Below the pieces are notes generated by a model. It was not told the DNA's origin. It searched no databases and saw nothing but the letters and a program-made list of their open reading frames with translations. From Calditrichia bacterium (lineage in GTDB: Bacteria; Calditrichota; Calditrichia; RBG-13-44-9; J075), in NCBI GenBank assembly GCA_028284905.1, contig JANQQU010000003.1, positions 64,001 to 128,000 of the forward strand: DNA of 64,000 nucleotides, written 5' to 3'. Shown in pieces: positions 43,962 to 52,396 of the stretch; positions within the stretch are counted from its first letter, which is position 1, and every line of letters begins with the position of its first letter. The position numbers and the translations under genes were made by a program.

Positions 43962-44834
43962 TTATTTCAATCGGGGTTTATTTTCAGGCTTCCATTCCGG
44001 TCCCTTGAAAAGATATTTTGCCCGATCCGACCAACTGTTTGCTTTCCAAAGATCCCGGAACAATATCGGGAATTCGAAGAATTGCACTTTTAGCGGATTC
44101 GTGGTATTGATTGGCGTCGTCAGTCCGTAAGTGGGCAGTTCTTCCTCTTCCTGAAATGTGCCGAAAATACGGTCGAAGATAATCAGGATGCCGCCATAAT
44201 TTTTATCGAGATATTTCTCATCGGAACCATGGTGCACCCGGTGATGAGATGGCGTGTTCAAAATCCACTCCAGCGGTCCCAGTTTGCCGATCATCTCGTT
44301 ATGAATCCAGAATTGATAAGCCTGCACGGCAACCTCTCCCATAAACACCAGGATCGGATGAAATCCCATCAGAAACAGCGGCACATGAAAGAGAGCAGAT
44401 ACAATGGGATCGAACATACTAAAGCGAAAAGCGGTTGAGACATTCATAATCGGCGAGCTATGATGCACGGAATGCGCCAGCCAGAAGAGGCGAATGCGAT
44501 GTGAGCAGAAGTGCTCCACGTAGTAAGTAAAGTCCGCGAGAAATAGCACCAGAACAGCGGAACCTACTGTAACAGGAATTTTCCAGGGAATATAGGCATA
44601 GATGTAAAATGCCAGGTAGACATATGCACCGAAAATTAACAGTTCAATAAGATAGTAAGGAATCTGTGTGGTCAGGTTAGCAAGTATCTCCAGGAAATGC
44701 TTTTTATCCATGCGTTTTTCAAGAATATCATCGGCAATATCCAGCAATAAAAACAGCCCGCCAAAAACCAGCGCCCAGTCGTAAACGTCAAAACCGATGA
44801 ATTCAAAATATTGAAGTAATTGAGTTGTATCCAT
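43962..44834 (-). CDS. Sterol desaturase / fatty-acid hydroxylase family protein
   Basis: 290 residues, membrane protein with hydrophobic segments around 20-33, 58-82, 88-106 and 145-165. The histidine boxes that bind the di-iron centre are complete: H108-x3-H112 (EHFCSH), H121-x2-HH125 (AHSVHH), H178 and HH198/HH202 (PSHHRVHH). Family members insert oxygen or a double bond into lipids, using O2. The substrate may be a lipid or carotenoid. GGAG lies 10 bases before the ATG. It is the third gene of a leftward operon after a secreted protein and a membrane-anchored GyrI-like protein (19-bp gap). Confidence 0.9.
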   Translation of the reverse strand: MDTTQLLQYFEFIGFDVYDWALVFGGLFLLLDIADDILEKRMDKKHFLEILANLTTQIPYYLIELLIFGAYVYLAFYIYAYIPWKIPVTVGSAVLVLFLADFTYYVEHFCSHRIRLFWLAHSVHHSSPIMNVSTAFRFSMFDPIVSALFHVPLFLMGFHPILVFMGEVAVQAYQFWIHNEMIGKLGPLEWILNTPSHHRVHHGSDEKYLDKNYGGILIIFDRIFGTFQEEEELPTYGLTTPINTTNPLKVQFFEFPILFRDLWKANSWSDRAKYLFKGPEWKPENKPRLK

Positions 44835-44853
44835 ATTCGTTTATCTCCATACA

Positions 44854-45468
44854 TTATTGGACGGCAATACATATTTTGCCTTCATAGACGTTGCCACTGC
44901 TATCAAAACGGTATGTTTCAAAGTCGCTGCTATAGAGCGGATTTAGTTGCGGGAATATGGCATCAGACCAAATATTGGTAATCGATCGATTGCCATTGGC
45001 ATTGTCGAAAGTTGCATATTTCCCGGGGTTCACAACCGCCGATTGTAAATGTTCCTCAACGCTGTGTGTATCAGCGATTTTAAAACCGATCGTTGCCCGA
45101 AAGCTCGCAGCGTCCTGATCATAGCGGTCGTAAACGATATAAACCCGGTCTTCCTCAGTCATGCCGGCAGAATAGTATTGATCCGCCGTCGCGTAAAATT
45201 GATACCAGAAGTCGGAAAGCTTTTGCGCAAGAGCGGCATCTTCCCAGGAGAGTGTCATACTCTTTCCGGCAATTGTAAATCCCTGGCTTTCTATGGTAGC
45301 ATATGTTGCCGGCGATGTGGTATTCTGGATTTCAGCACTATCCGCGGCAGACCAGGAATTATAGTAGCTAAAGGTATAATCGACATACCAGAACAAGATC
45401 GCGAACATCAAAACAATAGAAATGCCATATAAAAAGCGAATAAATCTGTTGTGTTTGGGCAAAGTCAT
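44854..45468 (-). CDS. Membrane-anchored GyrI-like domain protein
   Basis: 204 residues from the ATG at 45468, which has AAAGGA 6 bases upstream; TTG/ATG starts at 45489/45486 overlap the preceding gene and are less likely. An N-terminal membrane helix (~10-30: FLYGISIVLMFAILFWYVDY) is followed by a domain with the features of GyrI/effector-binding folds (Cass2, BltR C-terminus): VYIVYDRYDQDAAS, FRATIGFKIAD, SIEE-type loop, WSDAIFPQLNPLYSSDFETY. Such domains bind small aromatic or lipophilic compounds. The GyrI fold fused to a membrane anchor and no DNA-binding domain is unusual. It sits between a secreted protein gene and a sterol-desaturase family gene. Confidence 0.65.
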   Translation of the reverse strand: MTLPKHNRFIRFLYGISIVLMFAILFWYVDYTFSYYNSWSAADSAEIQNTTSPATYATIESQGFTIAGKSMTLSWEDAALAQKLSDFWYQFYATADQYYSAGMTEEDRVYIVYDRYDQDAASFRATIGFKIADTHSVEEHLQSAVVNPGKYATFDNANGNRSITNIWSDAIFPQLNPLYSSDFETYRFDSSGNVYEGKICIAVQ

Positions 45469-45485
45469 CTGGGTTCCTTTCAGCA

Positions 45486-46211
45486 TCAATTCAGATGCAC
45501 ATACTCCTGAAACTGAGTTTCAATACGATTGCTACCTTTCCACTTAAAAAACAATGCCGCTGCTTTTAGATCCATGGTCATAATTTCCTTGATGGGATAG
45601 AATTGCCCATTCGGGGTAATGTGAAAATGGGTTGCTGATTTAATATTGCTGGCGAGGATGTCATCTTCTTCTGAATCCGGGTAACTAATTTCGATTAACC
45701 GCGGATATCCTTTTTCAACATCCAGCCAAACGGCGCCCTGCTTTTCCTCACCGTTCATTTCGGCAGTATAAGTAAAACCCCGGCATTCCTTTCCAGCAAT
45801 TTCGCGTGTTTTTGCCAGCACGTTTAAAGTAAGCAGTTCCTGATTCTCTACCGCTAAAGGATCAAAATCATATAGCGCCGGTAGATAGTAATCCCGGTAT
45901 TCAGAGAAGGTTTTTCGCTGCTTTTCGCTAATATCTTCGCCGTTTTTATGAAAAGATGCAAGATGAAATTGCACCTCCCCGGATTGATCTGCAGATAAGT
46001 GAATGTTTACTTCAATAGACTCCTGAATTCCGCCACTTTTATTCTTAACAACTTCCCGGACATTCAGTTGGCCGGGCAGCCAATAGGCACTTGCTGCTGA
46101 AAGGTTCAGTGCTTTTTGCCATAACGGATGTTCGGCTGCTTTTTCCAGACTGCCCTGTGCAAACAAACTGCTGCTACTGAAAACCAATAGAAGGAATAGT
46201 GATCTTAACAT
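45486..46211 (-). CDS. Secreted protein, unknown function
   Basis: 241 residues; GGAG lies 6 bases before the ATG. Signal peptide 1-18 (LFLLLVFSSSSLFA). The mature part alternates strands and turns (ESIEVNIHLSADQSGEVQFHLASF, ECRGFTYTAEMNGEEKQGAVW, GYPRLIEISYP, FYPIKEIMTMDLKAAALFF) in a way reminiscent of LolA/outer-membrane-lipoprotein-sorting folds, but I cannot confirm that family. It heads the leftward operon with the GyrI-like protein and the desaturase. A 162-bp MITE ends 25 bp upstream of its ATG. Confidence 0.6.
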   Translation of the reverse strand: MLRSLFLLLVFSSSSLFAQGSLEKAAEHPLWQKALNLSAASAYWLPGQLNVREVVKNKSGGIQESIEVNIHLSADQSGEVQFHLASFHKNGEDISEKQRKTFSEYRDYYLPALYDFDPLAVENQELLTLNVLAKTREIAGKECRGFTYTAEMNGEEKQGAVWLDVEKGYPRLIEISYPDSEEDDILASNIKSATHFHITPNGQFYPIKEIMTMDLKAAALFFKWKGSNRIETQFQEYVHLN

Positions 46212-46236
46212 TTTAACTCCAAACTTTTCTTATTTT

Positions 46237-46398
46237 AGGGCGTGTTGACAATTAGGCGGAACAACAGATTTTGAGAGATTTTTTCTCCTAATGAGGCGTT
46301 TTTTGAGCCGCGATGTGGTTCATCTCGCGAAAAAAACAACAAAATTAGGTGGAAAAAGTGCCAAAAACTGTGTTTTCGCTTAATTGTCAACACGCCCT
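46237..46398. mobile_element. MITE-like element with long terminal inverted repeats
   Basis: The 162-bp element begins AGGGCGTGTTGACAATTA and ends with its exact complement; beyond these 18 bases the arms continue with mismatches for ~55 bp each, so the unit folds almost end to end. It holds no ORF. Such a structure fits a miniature inverted-repeat transposable element mobilised by an outside transposase. No clear target duplication is visible. It separates two leftward operons. Confidence 0.8.
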
Positions 46399-46427
46399 GG
46401 TTCGATATTTAATGAACACATCGTCAA

Positions 46428-47300
46428 TCATTCCTGCGCTTCCCCTTCCAGGCGGTGAGAAATTTCCCGCAGGCGAACAAACTGCTGGTAGAAGAAAGGA
46501 ATTGCGACGATCGTTTCGATATAATTAAAAACATACATTAGAATCGCCAGTACCTGACCGTGGCTGGTAATACCGCTTTCAATCGTTGCGACGATGGCAT
46601 AAACCAACACGCCCATCAGGAATAGCCAGCTCAGGGAAAAATTGGCTGTTTCCAAGTCGGACAAACGAATATTCCAATTCGCCACCCGCTTGAAATGCGC
46701 CGCGATGCCCGGCCGGTCGTCTCCGGATAAAACCTCCACCTGCTTTTCCAGTTCACTGTTATAACCACTATTCAGACGATAGGTTTTCTTGCTGGTGAGA
46801 CCGTAAAGAATGATGATCAGCGCCGTGGCGGCCAGGCAGGCCAGGAAAACGTTCAGATTGAGAAAGGCAATAATAACCAAAGTGCCGAACAACCCGATAA
46901 AGCTGTTTATCATCTCGGGGAAATAGTTTTCGAGATATTCCACGAACTCCGTTGCCAGCGATGCCCGGGCGGAGATCACCGATACCGAGGCATCCCGTTG
47001 TTTCTCCTTTTCTACCAGTTCCGGAGAGATGATCGCATAAATCCGGGAGTAAATACGGGTATCATAAAAGCGGCGACCGGCCCCCACCGCTAATACCAGG
47101 AAGGCAACCGTGGAGAGCCCGAGCAATCCCCGATATGTCCCGGCCAGGTAATCATCAATTGCTATGCCCATAAACAGGGGAAATAATAGCAGCAGTGCCG
47201 CCTCCCCGAGTACCAAAAACCAGGTGAAAAGAATCTTTATCCGAAAACGCTGAAAGAGGCTACGCAATGTTAGTTTATCCGATGACTGTTGAACGACCAT
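46428..47300 (-). CDS. ABC-type six-TM domain protein without ATPase
   Basis: 290 residues with about six hydrophobic segments (~27-50, 60-75, 130-160, 220-245, 250-275). It resembles the ABC_membrane_3 type six-transmembrane domain of exporters but the protein ends before any nucleotide-binding domain; there is no Walker A or LSGGQ motif and no partner NBD gene nearby. It could be a transporter half lacking its motor, or have another role. Its ATG lies 26 bp inside the end of the DUF418 gene, with GGAG in the coding region of that gene, so translation is probably coupled. Confidence 0.7.
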   Translation of the reverse strand: MVVQQSSDKLTLRSLFQRFRIKILFTWFLVLGEAALLLLFPLFMGIAIDDYLAGTYRGLLGLSTVAFLVLAVGAGRRFYDTRIYSRIYAIISPELVEKEKQRDASVSVISARASLATEFVEYLENYFPEMINSFIGLFGTLVIIAFLNLNVFLACLAATALIIILYGLTSKKTYRLNSGYNSELEKQVEVLSGDDRPGIAAHFKRVANWNIRLSDLETANFSLSWLFLMGVLVYAIVATIESGITSHGQVLAILMYVFNYIETIVAIPFFYQQFVRLREISHRLEGEAQE

Positions 47301-48393
47301 TTTTTCTAATCTCCGTTTTTCCTAAACTCAACCTTCTGAAAAGCCATTCCAACGGTCCGCGGGAATAGCGCTTCATCCACCACCACGAGAATACCACAGT
47401 TAAGGCGTAAAAAGCAAATGTATAGGCAAGAATGAAAGCGGTCGATTGTTGATGAAGGTTGCCGGTCAATTCCAAAAATCCCATACCGACGACGACATGG
47501 CCAACATAAACCGTTAAGGCCATTTGTCCGTTTACAGAGATCATTTTAATTAGCTTCGTGTCTGCGAATCGCTCCCTGATCCAGATACTGGAAAGGATCA
47601 CCAGAATAGCGACACCACTGGCGCTGAGGATATAAAAAGGCATGGGTGGGATCGGCTGACTGCCAAACAAGTAGAGCAGATCATCCGCGCTTGCGGCAGG
47701 GTTTATGAAAAAGCCACGCAATAGCATTCCCGGTAGTTCGCCAAGCATAATAAGCAAAGCGGAAACAACTGCGAGTTTCTTTCGATTTTCGGCATCCCGC
47801 CAGTTTAAGCGACCGAGATAAAGACCGATCAGAATAAAGCTAAACCAGGGAAAGAAGGGGTGAAAGCCGTTAAAGAACAAATTGCGCAGCTGCCCGGAAA
47901 GTGTCCAGAAGCCGCTGTATTCCAGGGTTTCCCAATGCCAACCCTGCTCGTAATCAAACATCATTAGCAGGATGGGGAATATCAGTGTTGTAATGGCGGC
48001 GCCCCAGAGCAAGGTGCGATCTTTTACCGCCAAAAATCCAATCGCGGCGAGCATATAAACACCATAATAATGAAGAATATCCGCCGGCCAGATAATCGCA
48101 AAAGCAAATCCGAGAATTAACAAGAGCACCACCCGCTTCAATAACATCTGCTGTTTTCCACGCAGTGCTAACGGGTGTTTGCTTTCCCGCGCTTTCGCAG
48201 TCATCAAACTGACGCCAATGCCGGCAAGGAGCACAAAAACTGCCGCTGCCCGCCCTTCCAGTAAACTGCCCAGGAGCTTCATAAAAGCACTGCTGCCATC
48301 ACTCATCAAAATCTTGAAATGCACCAGTATCATCCCGAAAATTGCCAGGGAACGGGCAAAGTCAAATCCGGCAATACGTTGGTTGGTTTTCAT
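47275..48393 (-). CDS. DUF418/acyltransferase-3-like membrane protein
   Basis: 372 residues with about ten hydrophobic segments. It begins RIAGFDFARSLAIFGMILVHF, the N-terminal signature shared by DUF418, DUF1624 and acyltransferase-3 membrane proteins, and the C-terminal part (AFILAYTFAFYALTVVFSWW and RYSRGPLEWLFRRLS) is typical of DUF418. Members sit in the inner membrane; their function is mostly unknown, though relatives move acyl groups across or within membranes. AAAGGAAAG lies before the ATG, and a 56-aa membrane protein gene ends 12 bp upstream. Confidence 0.8.
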   Translation of the reverse strand: MKTNQRIAGFDFARSLAIFGMILVHFKILMSDGSSAFMKLLGSLLEGRAAAVFVLLAGIGVSLMTAKARESKHPLALRGKQQMLLKRVVLLLILGFAFAIIWPADILHYYGVYMLAAIGFLAVKDRTLLWGAAITTLIFPILLMMFDYEQGWHWETLEYSGFWTLSGQLRNLFFNGFHPFFPWFSFILIGLYLGRLNWRDAENRKKLAVVSALLIMLGELPGMLLRGFFINPAASADDLLYLFGSQPIPPMPFYILSASGVAILVILSSIWIRERFADTKLIKMISVNGQMALTVYVGHVVVGMGFLELTGNLHQQSTAFILAYTFAFYALTVVFSWWWMKRYSRGPLEWLFRRLSLGKTEIRKNGRSTVIG

Positions 48394-48405
48394 AACTTTC
48401 CTTTG

Positions 48406-48576
48406 TTAACTTTTTGGGAATTTCTTTAATTCGTACATCATCCATTCGTAGATCCACCAACCGGCATACACCAATGCAGTCGAGAGAAAGAAGGCGATTC
48501 CCCAGTGAATGCCGAGGGCCAGCCAAAGCAGAAAAAAAACTGCAAAGTCCAGAATCAAAAAAATTGTCGTGCGCAT
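48406..48576 (-). CDS. Small two-TM membrane protein (56 aa)
   Basis: A short gene of 56 residues, MRTTIFLILDFAVFFLL at the start and ending KKFPKS. Two hydrophobic helices (about 4-22 and 26-42, the second AFFLSTALVYAGWWIYEW) with a short basic tail. GGAGAAGA lies just before the ATG. It is 12 bp upstream of the DUF418 gene on the same strand. The lack of stops, the strong ribosome site and the coding-like base use support it. Function unknown; it may assist the DUF418 protein. Confidence 0.65.
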   Translation of the reverse strand: MRTTIFLILDFAVFFLLWLALGIHWGIAFFLSTALVYAGWWIYEWMMYELKKFPKS

Positions 48577-48850
48577 TTCTTCTCCTGTTTTAATGTCGCT
48601 GCTAAAATAGAAAGAACGATTGCCGACTGAGGACTTTTTTCAATGAACGGACCGGAAATACCTACCAATTGATGAAATTTTCCGACGGGTGGAGAAACCC
48701 GAAAAGCCGTTGAAACGAGTTGCAATCATTACTGTTTGTGGGATAAATTAAACCGTTGGTGAATCGTATCGGGGAATTGATAGATTAATTTTTCCGAAAA
48801 ATGTTTCGCTGCTTATCTTGCCAATAAATAATGTTGATTTACAGGAAATT

Positions 48851-49849
48851 ATGAAAACACGAACGATCCAGATTTTACTGCAAGCTGGCTTTTGGCTGGT
48901 AATCGGCACGAATTACATGAATTATCTGCTCCGCGATTTCGCGCTTCTGGATGCGCTTGGAACGACCATCTTTGCGATGTGTATTTATGCAGTCCCTTTT
49001 TATCTGAACTACTTTTTTATCTCCGATTACCTCTTTATCAAAAAGCAGTATGTCCGGTTTTCCCTACTGATATTGCTGGTACTAAGCATCCCGGTATTGA
49101 TCATCAATTTTACGGATTACGCCTGGCTACTGGTGGACGAAAGCAGTTATGACTACAACATCGACGGCATCAGCAATTTTATATTTTTTCTCCTGATTTC
49201 CACCGCTATTAAAGGAATGGAAATCTGGTTGAATAATCAGCAGCGGGAAGCACAGCGGGAAAAGGAAAAGCTGCAGGCAGAGCTGAACTTCCTGAAATTA
49301 CAGATCAATCCGCATTTTCTTTTTAACACGCTGAATAACATCTATTCACTGGCCTACAGTGGCAACCCAAAATCAGCGGATATGATCGCTAAATTATCGC
49401 AGATTTTGCGCTATATGCTCTATGATTGCAAGGAAGAGCGAGTGGCGCTGCAGAAGGAAATCGATCTTTTGGAGAACTATATAAACCTGCAAATCTTAAA
49501 GTTCGCCGAGGAACGGAATATTGATCTCTACACAGAGGGCATCAATCTGGATCATAAAGTTGCCCCATTGCTACTGATAAACTTTTTGGAAAACAGCTTT
49601 AAGCACAGCGATATTAGCACGAATGAGAAGGGATGGATCAAAATCGCTGCCATCGTCGAGAATGATGTGCTGGAATTTACACTCGCCAATAGTCTTCCCC
49701 GGCAGCAGAATGCCGCGAGCGAGAATAGCGGCCTTGGCCTGGCAAATATCCAAAAGCAGCTGACGTTAACCTATCCGGAAAACCATCAGCTGGAGATCGA
49801 AAAAAACGACCATGAATTTCAGGTGACACTGAAGATCAACCTGAATTGA
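48851..49849 (+). CDS. LytS-type (His_kinase family) sensor kinase
   Basis: 332 residues from the ATG at 48851, with AGGA 5 bases upstream. Four hydrophobic segments (~5-27, 33-55, 68-87, 106-120) form the membrane sensor. A short coiled coil (QREAQREKEKLQAELNFLKL) leads to the His_kinase motif LQINPHFLFNTLNNIYSLAY with phospho-acceptor H155, and an ATPase domain with LLINFLENSFKHS and GLGLANIQKQL. It phosphorylates the LytTR regulator encoded 4 bp downstream. The pair is divergent from the DUF418 operon, which is a likely target. Confidence 0.92.
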   Translation: MKTRTIQILLQAGFWLVIGTNYMNYLLRDFALLDALGTTIFAMCIYAVPFYLNYFFISDYLFIKKQYVRFSLLILLVLSIPVLIINFTDYAWLLVDESSYDYNIDGISNFIFFLLISTAIKGMEIWLNNQQREAQREKEKLQAELNFLKLQINPHFLFNTLNNIYSLAYSGNPKSADMIAKLSQILRYMLYDCKEERVALQKEIDLLENYINLQILKFAEERNIDLYTEGINLDHKVAPLLLINFLENSFKHSDISTNEKGWIKIAAIVENDVLEFTLANSLPRQQNAASENSGLGLANIQKQLTLTYPENHQLEIEKNDHEFQVTLKINLN

Positions 49850-49853
49850 GGCT

Positions 49854-50600
49854 ATGATGAAATATAAATGTTTGATAGTAGATGATGAAAAACCAGCCCG
49901 CGATTTAATCGAAACATACGTTGGGAAAATCCAGGAGTTGGAACTCGTTGCCGTTTGTGAAAATGTGCTGACAGCAAAGTCCATCTTAAACGAAAATGAT
50001 ATCGATATATTGTTTCTCGATATCCAGATGCCGGAACTTTCCGGGATCGAGTTTCTCCGCCTCTTAAAGAAAACACCGGCAACGATATTGATCACTGCTC
50101 ATTCAAATTATGCCCTGGAAAGCTACGAGCTGGATGTGGTTGATTATCTCTTGAAGCCGGTAGAGTTTAGCCGATTTTACAAAGCGGTGAATAAAGCGAT
50201 GGATTCGCTAGGAAAAGATGTTTCTGATCATGACCCAAAACATGCTGCGGCGACAGTGCAATCTTTCCCCGGCGAGGAAAGTAAATTCATTTTCGTTAAG
50301 GCGGATAAGGAGATTATAAAACTCCATACCGGGGAAATCCTTTTCATTGAAAGTGAACGGGAGTACGTCCAGATATACGCCCGGAAACAAAAAGTGCTTA
50401 CTTTGCAGGCCTTGAGCAAATTCTCGGAGATTCTCCCGGAGAACCAATTTTTCCGGGTGCACCGTTCCTATATCGTTAACATTGAAGCAATTGAAAGTAT
50501 TATGGGGAACACCATTTACATTGGCGAGCATCGCATTCCCATTAGCCGGGGGCAGCGGCAGGAATTTCTCGATCGGATTAACAAGGATAAGTTGTTCTGA
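49854..50600 (+). CDS. LytTR-family response regulator
   Basis: 248 residues; the ATG at 49854 (or 49857) is preceded by TGAGG. Receiver domain ~4-125 with acidic pair D10-D11, phospho-acceptor D56 (ILFLDIQMP) and K101 (DYLLKPVEF). The LytTR DNA-binding domain fills ~140-245 (FIFVKADKEIIKLHTGEILF, SEREYVQIYA, FFRVHRSYIVNIEAIESI, IPISRGQRQEF). This 10-stranded fold binds paired direct repeats. It is partner of the LytS-type kinase; together they usually control membrane or cell-surface genes. Convergent with the TetR gene 5 bp away. Confidence 0.94.
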   Translation: MMKYKCLIVDDEKPARDLIETYVGKIQELELVAVCENVLTAKSILNENDIDILFLDIQMPELSGIEFLRLLKKTPATILITAHSNYALESYELDVVDYLLKPVEFSRFYKAVNKAMDSLGKDVSDHDPKHAAATVQSFPGEESKFIFVKADKEIIKLHTGEILFIESEREYVQIYARKQKVLTLQALSKFSEILPENQFFRVHRSYIVNIEAIESIMGNTIYIGEHRIPISRGQRQEFLDRINKDKLF

Positions 50601-50605
50601 TCTTT

Positions 50606-51211
50606 TTATTCATTCTTGTATCTTGCCAAAAAAAGTTGAATAAATTCTGCTTTTAACTTTTCGCCTACTTTTTTTTCAACAGGACCTCTTACAATCGGTG
50701 GCCAAAAGAAAGTGCCAGAAAATAATGACCAGAAGGATTCAGCAGCTAGCTCTGGATCCTTAACGTTCAAGCGGCCATCATCAGTTGCCTTTTTTAACCA
50801 CTTCACCAGCCCATCTTCTTGAGAATCGGAAAACAAAACAGCTCTCTCAGCCATTAGCGGATGTGTCATGAAAGCACTTAGAGTAACACGCATCAATCCT
50901 AATTGTTTTGGGTCTTCGGTTAATTTCATTTTTGAATCTGCAAATTCACCTAGTTGATCTTCAATCGATTTTTGAGGATCGTATTCAATATTCTTGCTTA
51001 CAAATGCATTCTTGAGAAATCGATTAAATGCTTCTTCAATTAATAATTCTTTACTGGAGAAGTGATTATACACCGTTCGCTTTGATGCATTCGCCCTTTC
51101 AGCGATTAAATCCATGCTTGTTTTCTCAAAACCGAACTCTATAAATGCATCTATGGCTGCATCCAATATGGACGCTCGCTTTGCGCTGGTATCTCTTTTT
51201 TTTCTAACCAT
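50606..51211 (-). CDS. TetR/AcrR-family repressor
   Basis: 201 residues. The N-terminal helix-turn-helix is clear: RASILDAAIDAFIEFGFEKTSMDLIAERANASKRTVYNHF in the usual place (residues ~12-52). The C-terminal ligand-binding part is helical and of family length. Such proteins repress neighbouring genes until a small ligand binds. It is divergent from the short-chain dehydrogenase gene, and the 128-bp spacer holds two matching palindromes at 51234 and 51280. The regulated target is therefore probably the dehydrogenase and the repressor's own gene. No obvious ribosome site precedes the ATG. Confidence 0.9.
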   Translation of the reverse strand: MVRKKRDTSAKRASILDAAIDAFIEFGFEKTSMDLIAERANASKRTVYNHFSSKELLIEEAFNRFLKNAFVSKNIEYDPQKSIEDQLGEFADSKMKLTEDPKQLGLMRVTLSAFMTHPLMAERAVLFSDSQEDGLVKWLKKATDDGRLNVKDPELAAESFWSLFSGTFFWPPIVRGPVEKKVGEKLKAEFIQLFLARYKNE

Positions 51212-51233
51212 TTCATTGTTTCACAACAAAACT

Positions 51234-51249
51234 ACACCAGTCAGTGTAA
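51234..51249. promoter_or_regulatory. Candidate TetR operator 1
   Basis: TACACCAGTCAGTGTA, a 16-bp inverted repeat of form TACAC-N6-GTGTA, 23 bp upstream of the TetR start. Followed by AATTTAA, as is operator 2. Confidence 0.55.
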
Positions 51250-51279
51250 TTTAACTTGCTATCCTTTGTTTATTTAGTT

Positions 51280-51295
51280 ATACTGTTCAGTGTAA
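51280..51295. promoter_or_regulatory. Candidate TetR operator 2
   Basis: TATACTGTTCAGTGTA, same form TAYAC-N6-GTGTA, and the same TCAGTGTAATTTAA extension as operator 1; 46 bp apart. It lies close to the expected start of the dehydrogenase transcript. Confidence 0.55.
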
Positions 51296-51339
51296 TTTAA
51301 TCTATGTCTTTACGCAAGGATTTTAATTTGGAGGACAAC

Positions 51340-52227
51340 ATGAGCAAAGGTAAAAAAGTGGCAATTGTAACCGGGGCCAATAGCGGTGTTGGCTTTGAAG
51401 TAACAAAAGGTCTATTAAAAAATAACTTTCATGTTGTAATGGCTTGCCGGAGTATAGAAAAAGCAAACAAGGCTAAAGAGCAAATCCTGAATGACCTTCC
51501 TTCATCCAAACTTACGGTTATGGCAATTGATTTGTCGGATTTCGAATCGGTAAAAACTTTTGCTCAGGCGTTTAAATCGAAGTTTCAACACTTAGATATT
51601 TTGGTCAACAATGCTGGAATACTATTTAACAAGCTCCAAAAAAATAGCGCCAATATTGAAATGCAATTTGCGACGAATCATCTCGGGCATTTTTTACTTA
51701 CCTCATTATTGATCGAACGAATGCCAGATTCAAAAGATTCCCGAGTGGTATCATTGAGTAGTTTAGCTCACAAGAAATCTGAAATATTTTTCGATGATAT
51801 AAATTGTGAATCGCAAACGAAGTGGGATGCGCCTTATGCCCAGTCAAAATTAGCTTGTCTAATCTTCGCGGACGAATTACAAAGAAAGCTTCAGGTAGCA
51901 GGTAAAAAAATTATTTCCGTTTCTGCACACCCTGGCGGTACCGATTCCGGACTGTTTGAAAATATGCCATCAATTTTCGTAAGTATTCTCAGATACACAT
52001 TCGTCCCCATATTTCTACATTCAACTGAGAATGCTGCAAAGCCTATTTTAATGGCTGCGCTAGATAATGGCGTAAAAGGCGGGGAATACTTTGGGCCAAC
52101 AGGTCTTTTTGAAATGAAGGGGCCCGCTGGTATCGCCAAAAGAACAAAATATTCTCAAAGGGAAGATGTCGCCGCTCGATTGTGGAAAATATCAGAAGAA
52201 TTAACAGGATCAGCGTTCAAAATATGA
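51340..52227 (+). CDS. Short-chain dehydrogenase, retinol-dehydrogenase-like
   Basis: 295 residues from the ATG at 51340, which has GGAGG 5 bases upstream; a weaker start at 51304 is possible. Classical SDR: TGANSGVG (11-18), NNAG (90-93), S140/S141 (SLSSLA), Y166 and K170 (YAQSK). The MACRS segment after beta-2 and ATNHLGHFLLTSLL are characteristic of the retinol dehydrogenase/WWOX-like SDRs. It oxidises or reduces a lipid-like or xenobiotic carbonyl with NADP(H). Likely repressed by the divergent TetR protein. Base composition is more AT-rich than that of many neighbours (shared with the TetR gene). Confidence 0.9.
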   Translation: MSKGKKVAIVTGANSGVGFEVTKGLLKNNFHVVMACRSIEKANKAKEQILNDLPSSKLTVMAIDLSDFESVKTFAQAFKSKFQHLDILVNNAGILFNKLQKNSANIEMQFATNHLGHFLLTSLLIERMPDSKDSRVVSLSSLAHKKSEIFFDDINCESQTKWDAPYAQSKLACLIFADELQRKLQVAGKKIISVSAHPGGTDSGLFENMPSIFVSILRYTFVPIFLHSTENAAKPILMAALDNGVKGGEYFGPTGLFEMKGPAGIAKRTKYSQREDVAARLWKISEELTGSAFKI

Positions 52228-52396
52228 TCGCCTAAAAAGAAGAAAACCTCTTTACATTATTCATACTTTTCGATCTTAAGTGCGGCTGGATTTATAACTT
52301 AGGGCTTAACTGGATTAACGATCCTGTTACCAACATTTTTCTAAAATATCTCCGGAAAGAAACCGCCCGTCCAGTTTTCCAGTATTGTTAGCTATT

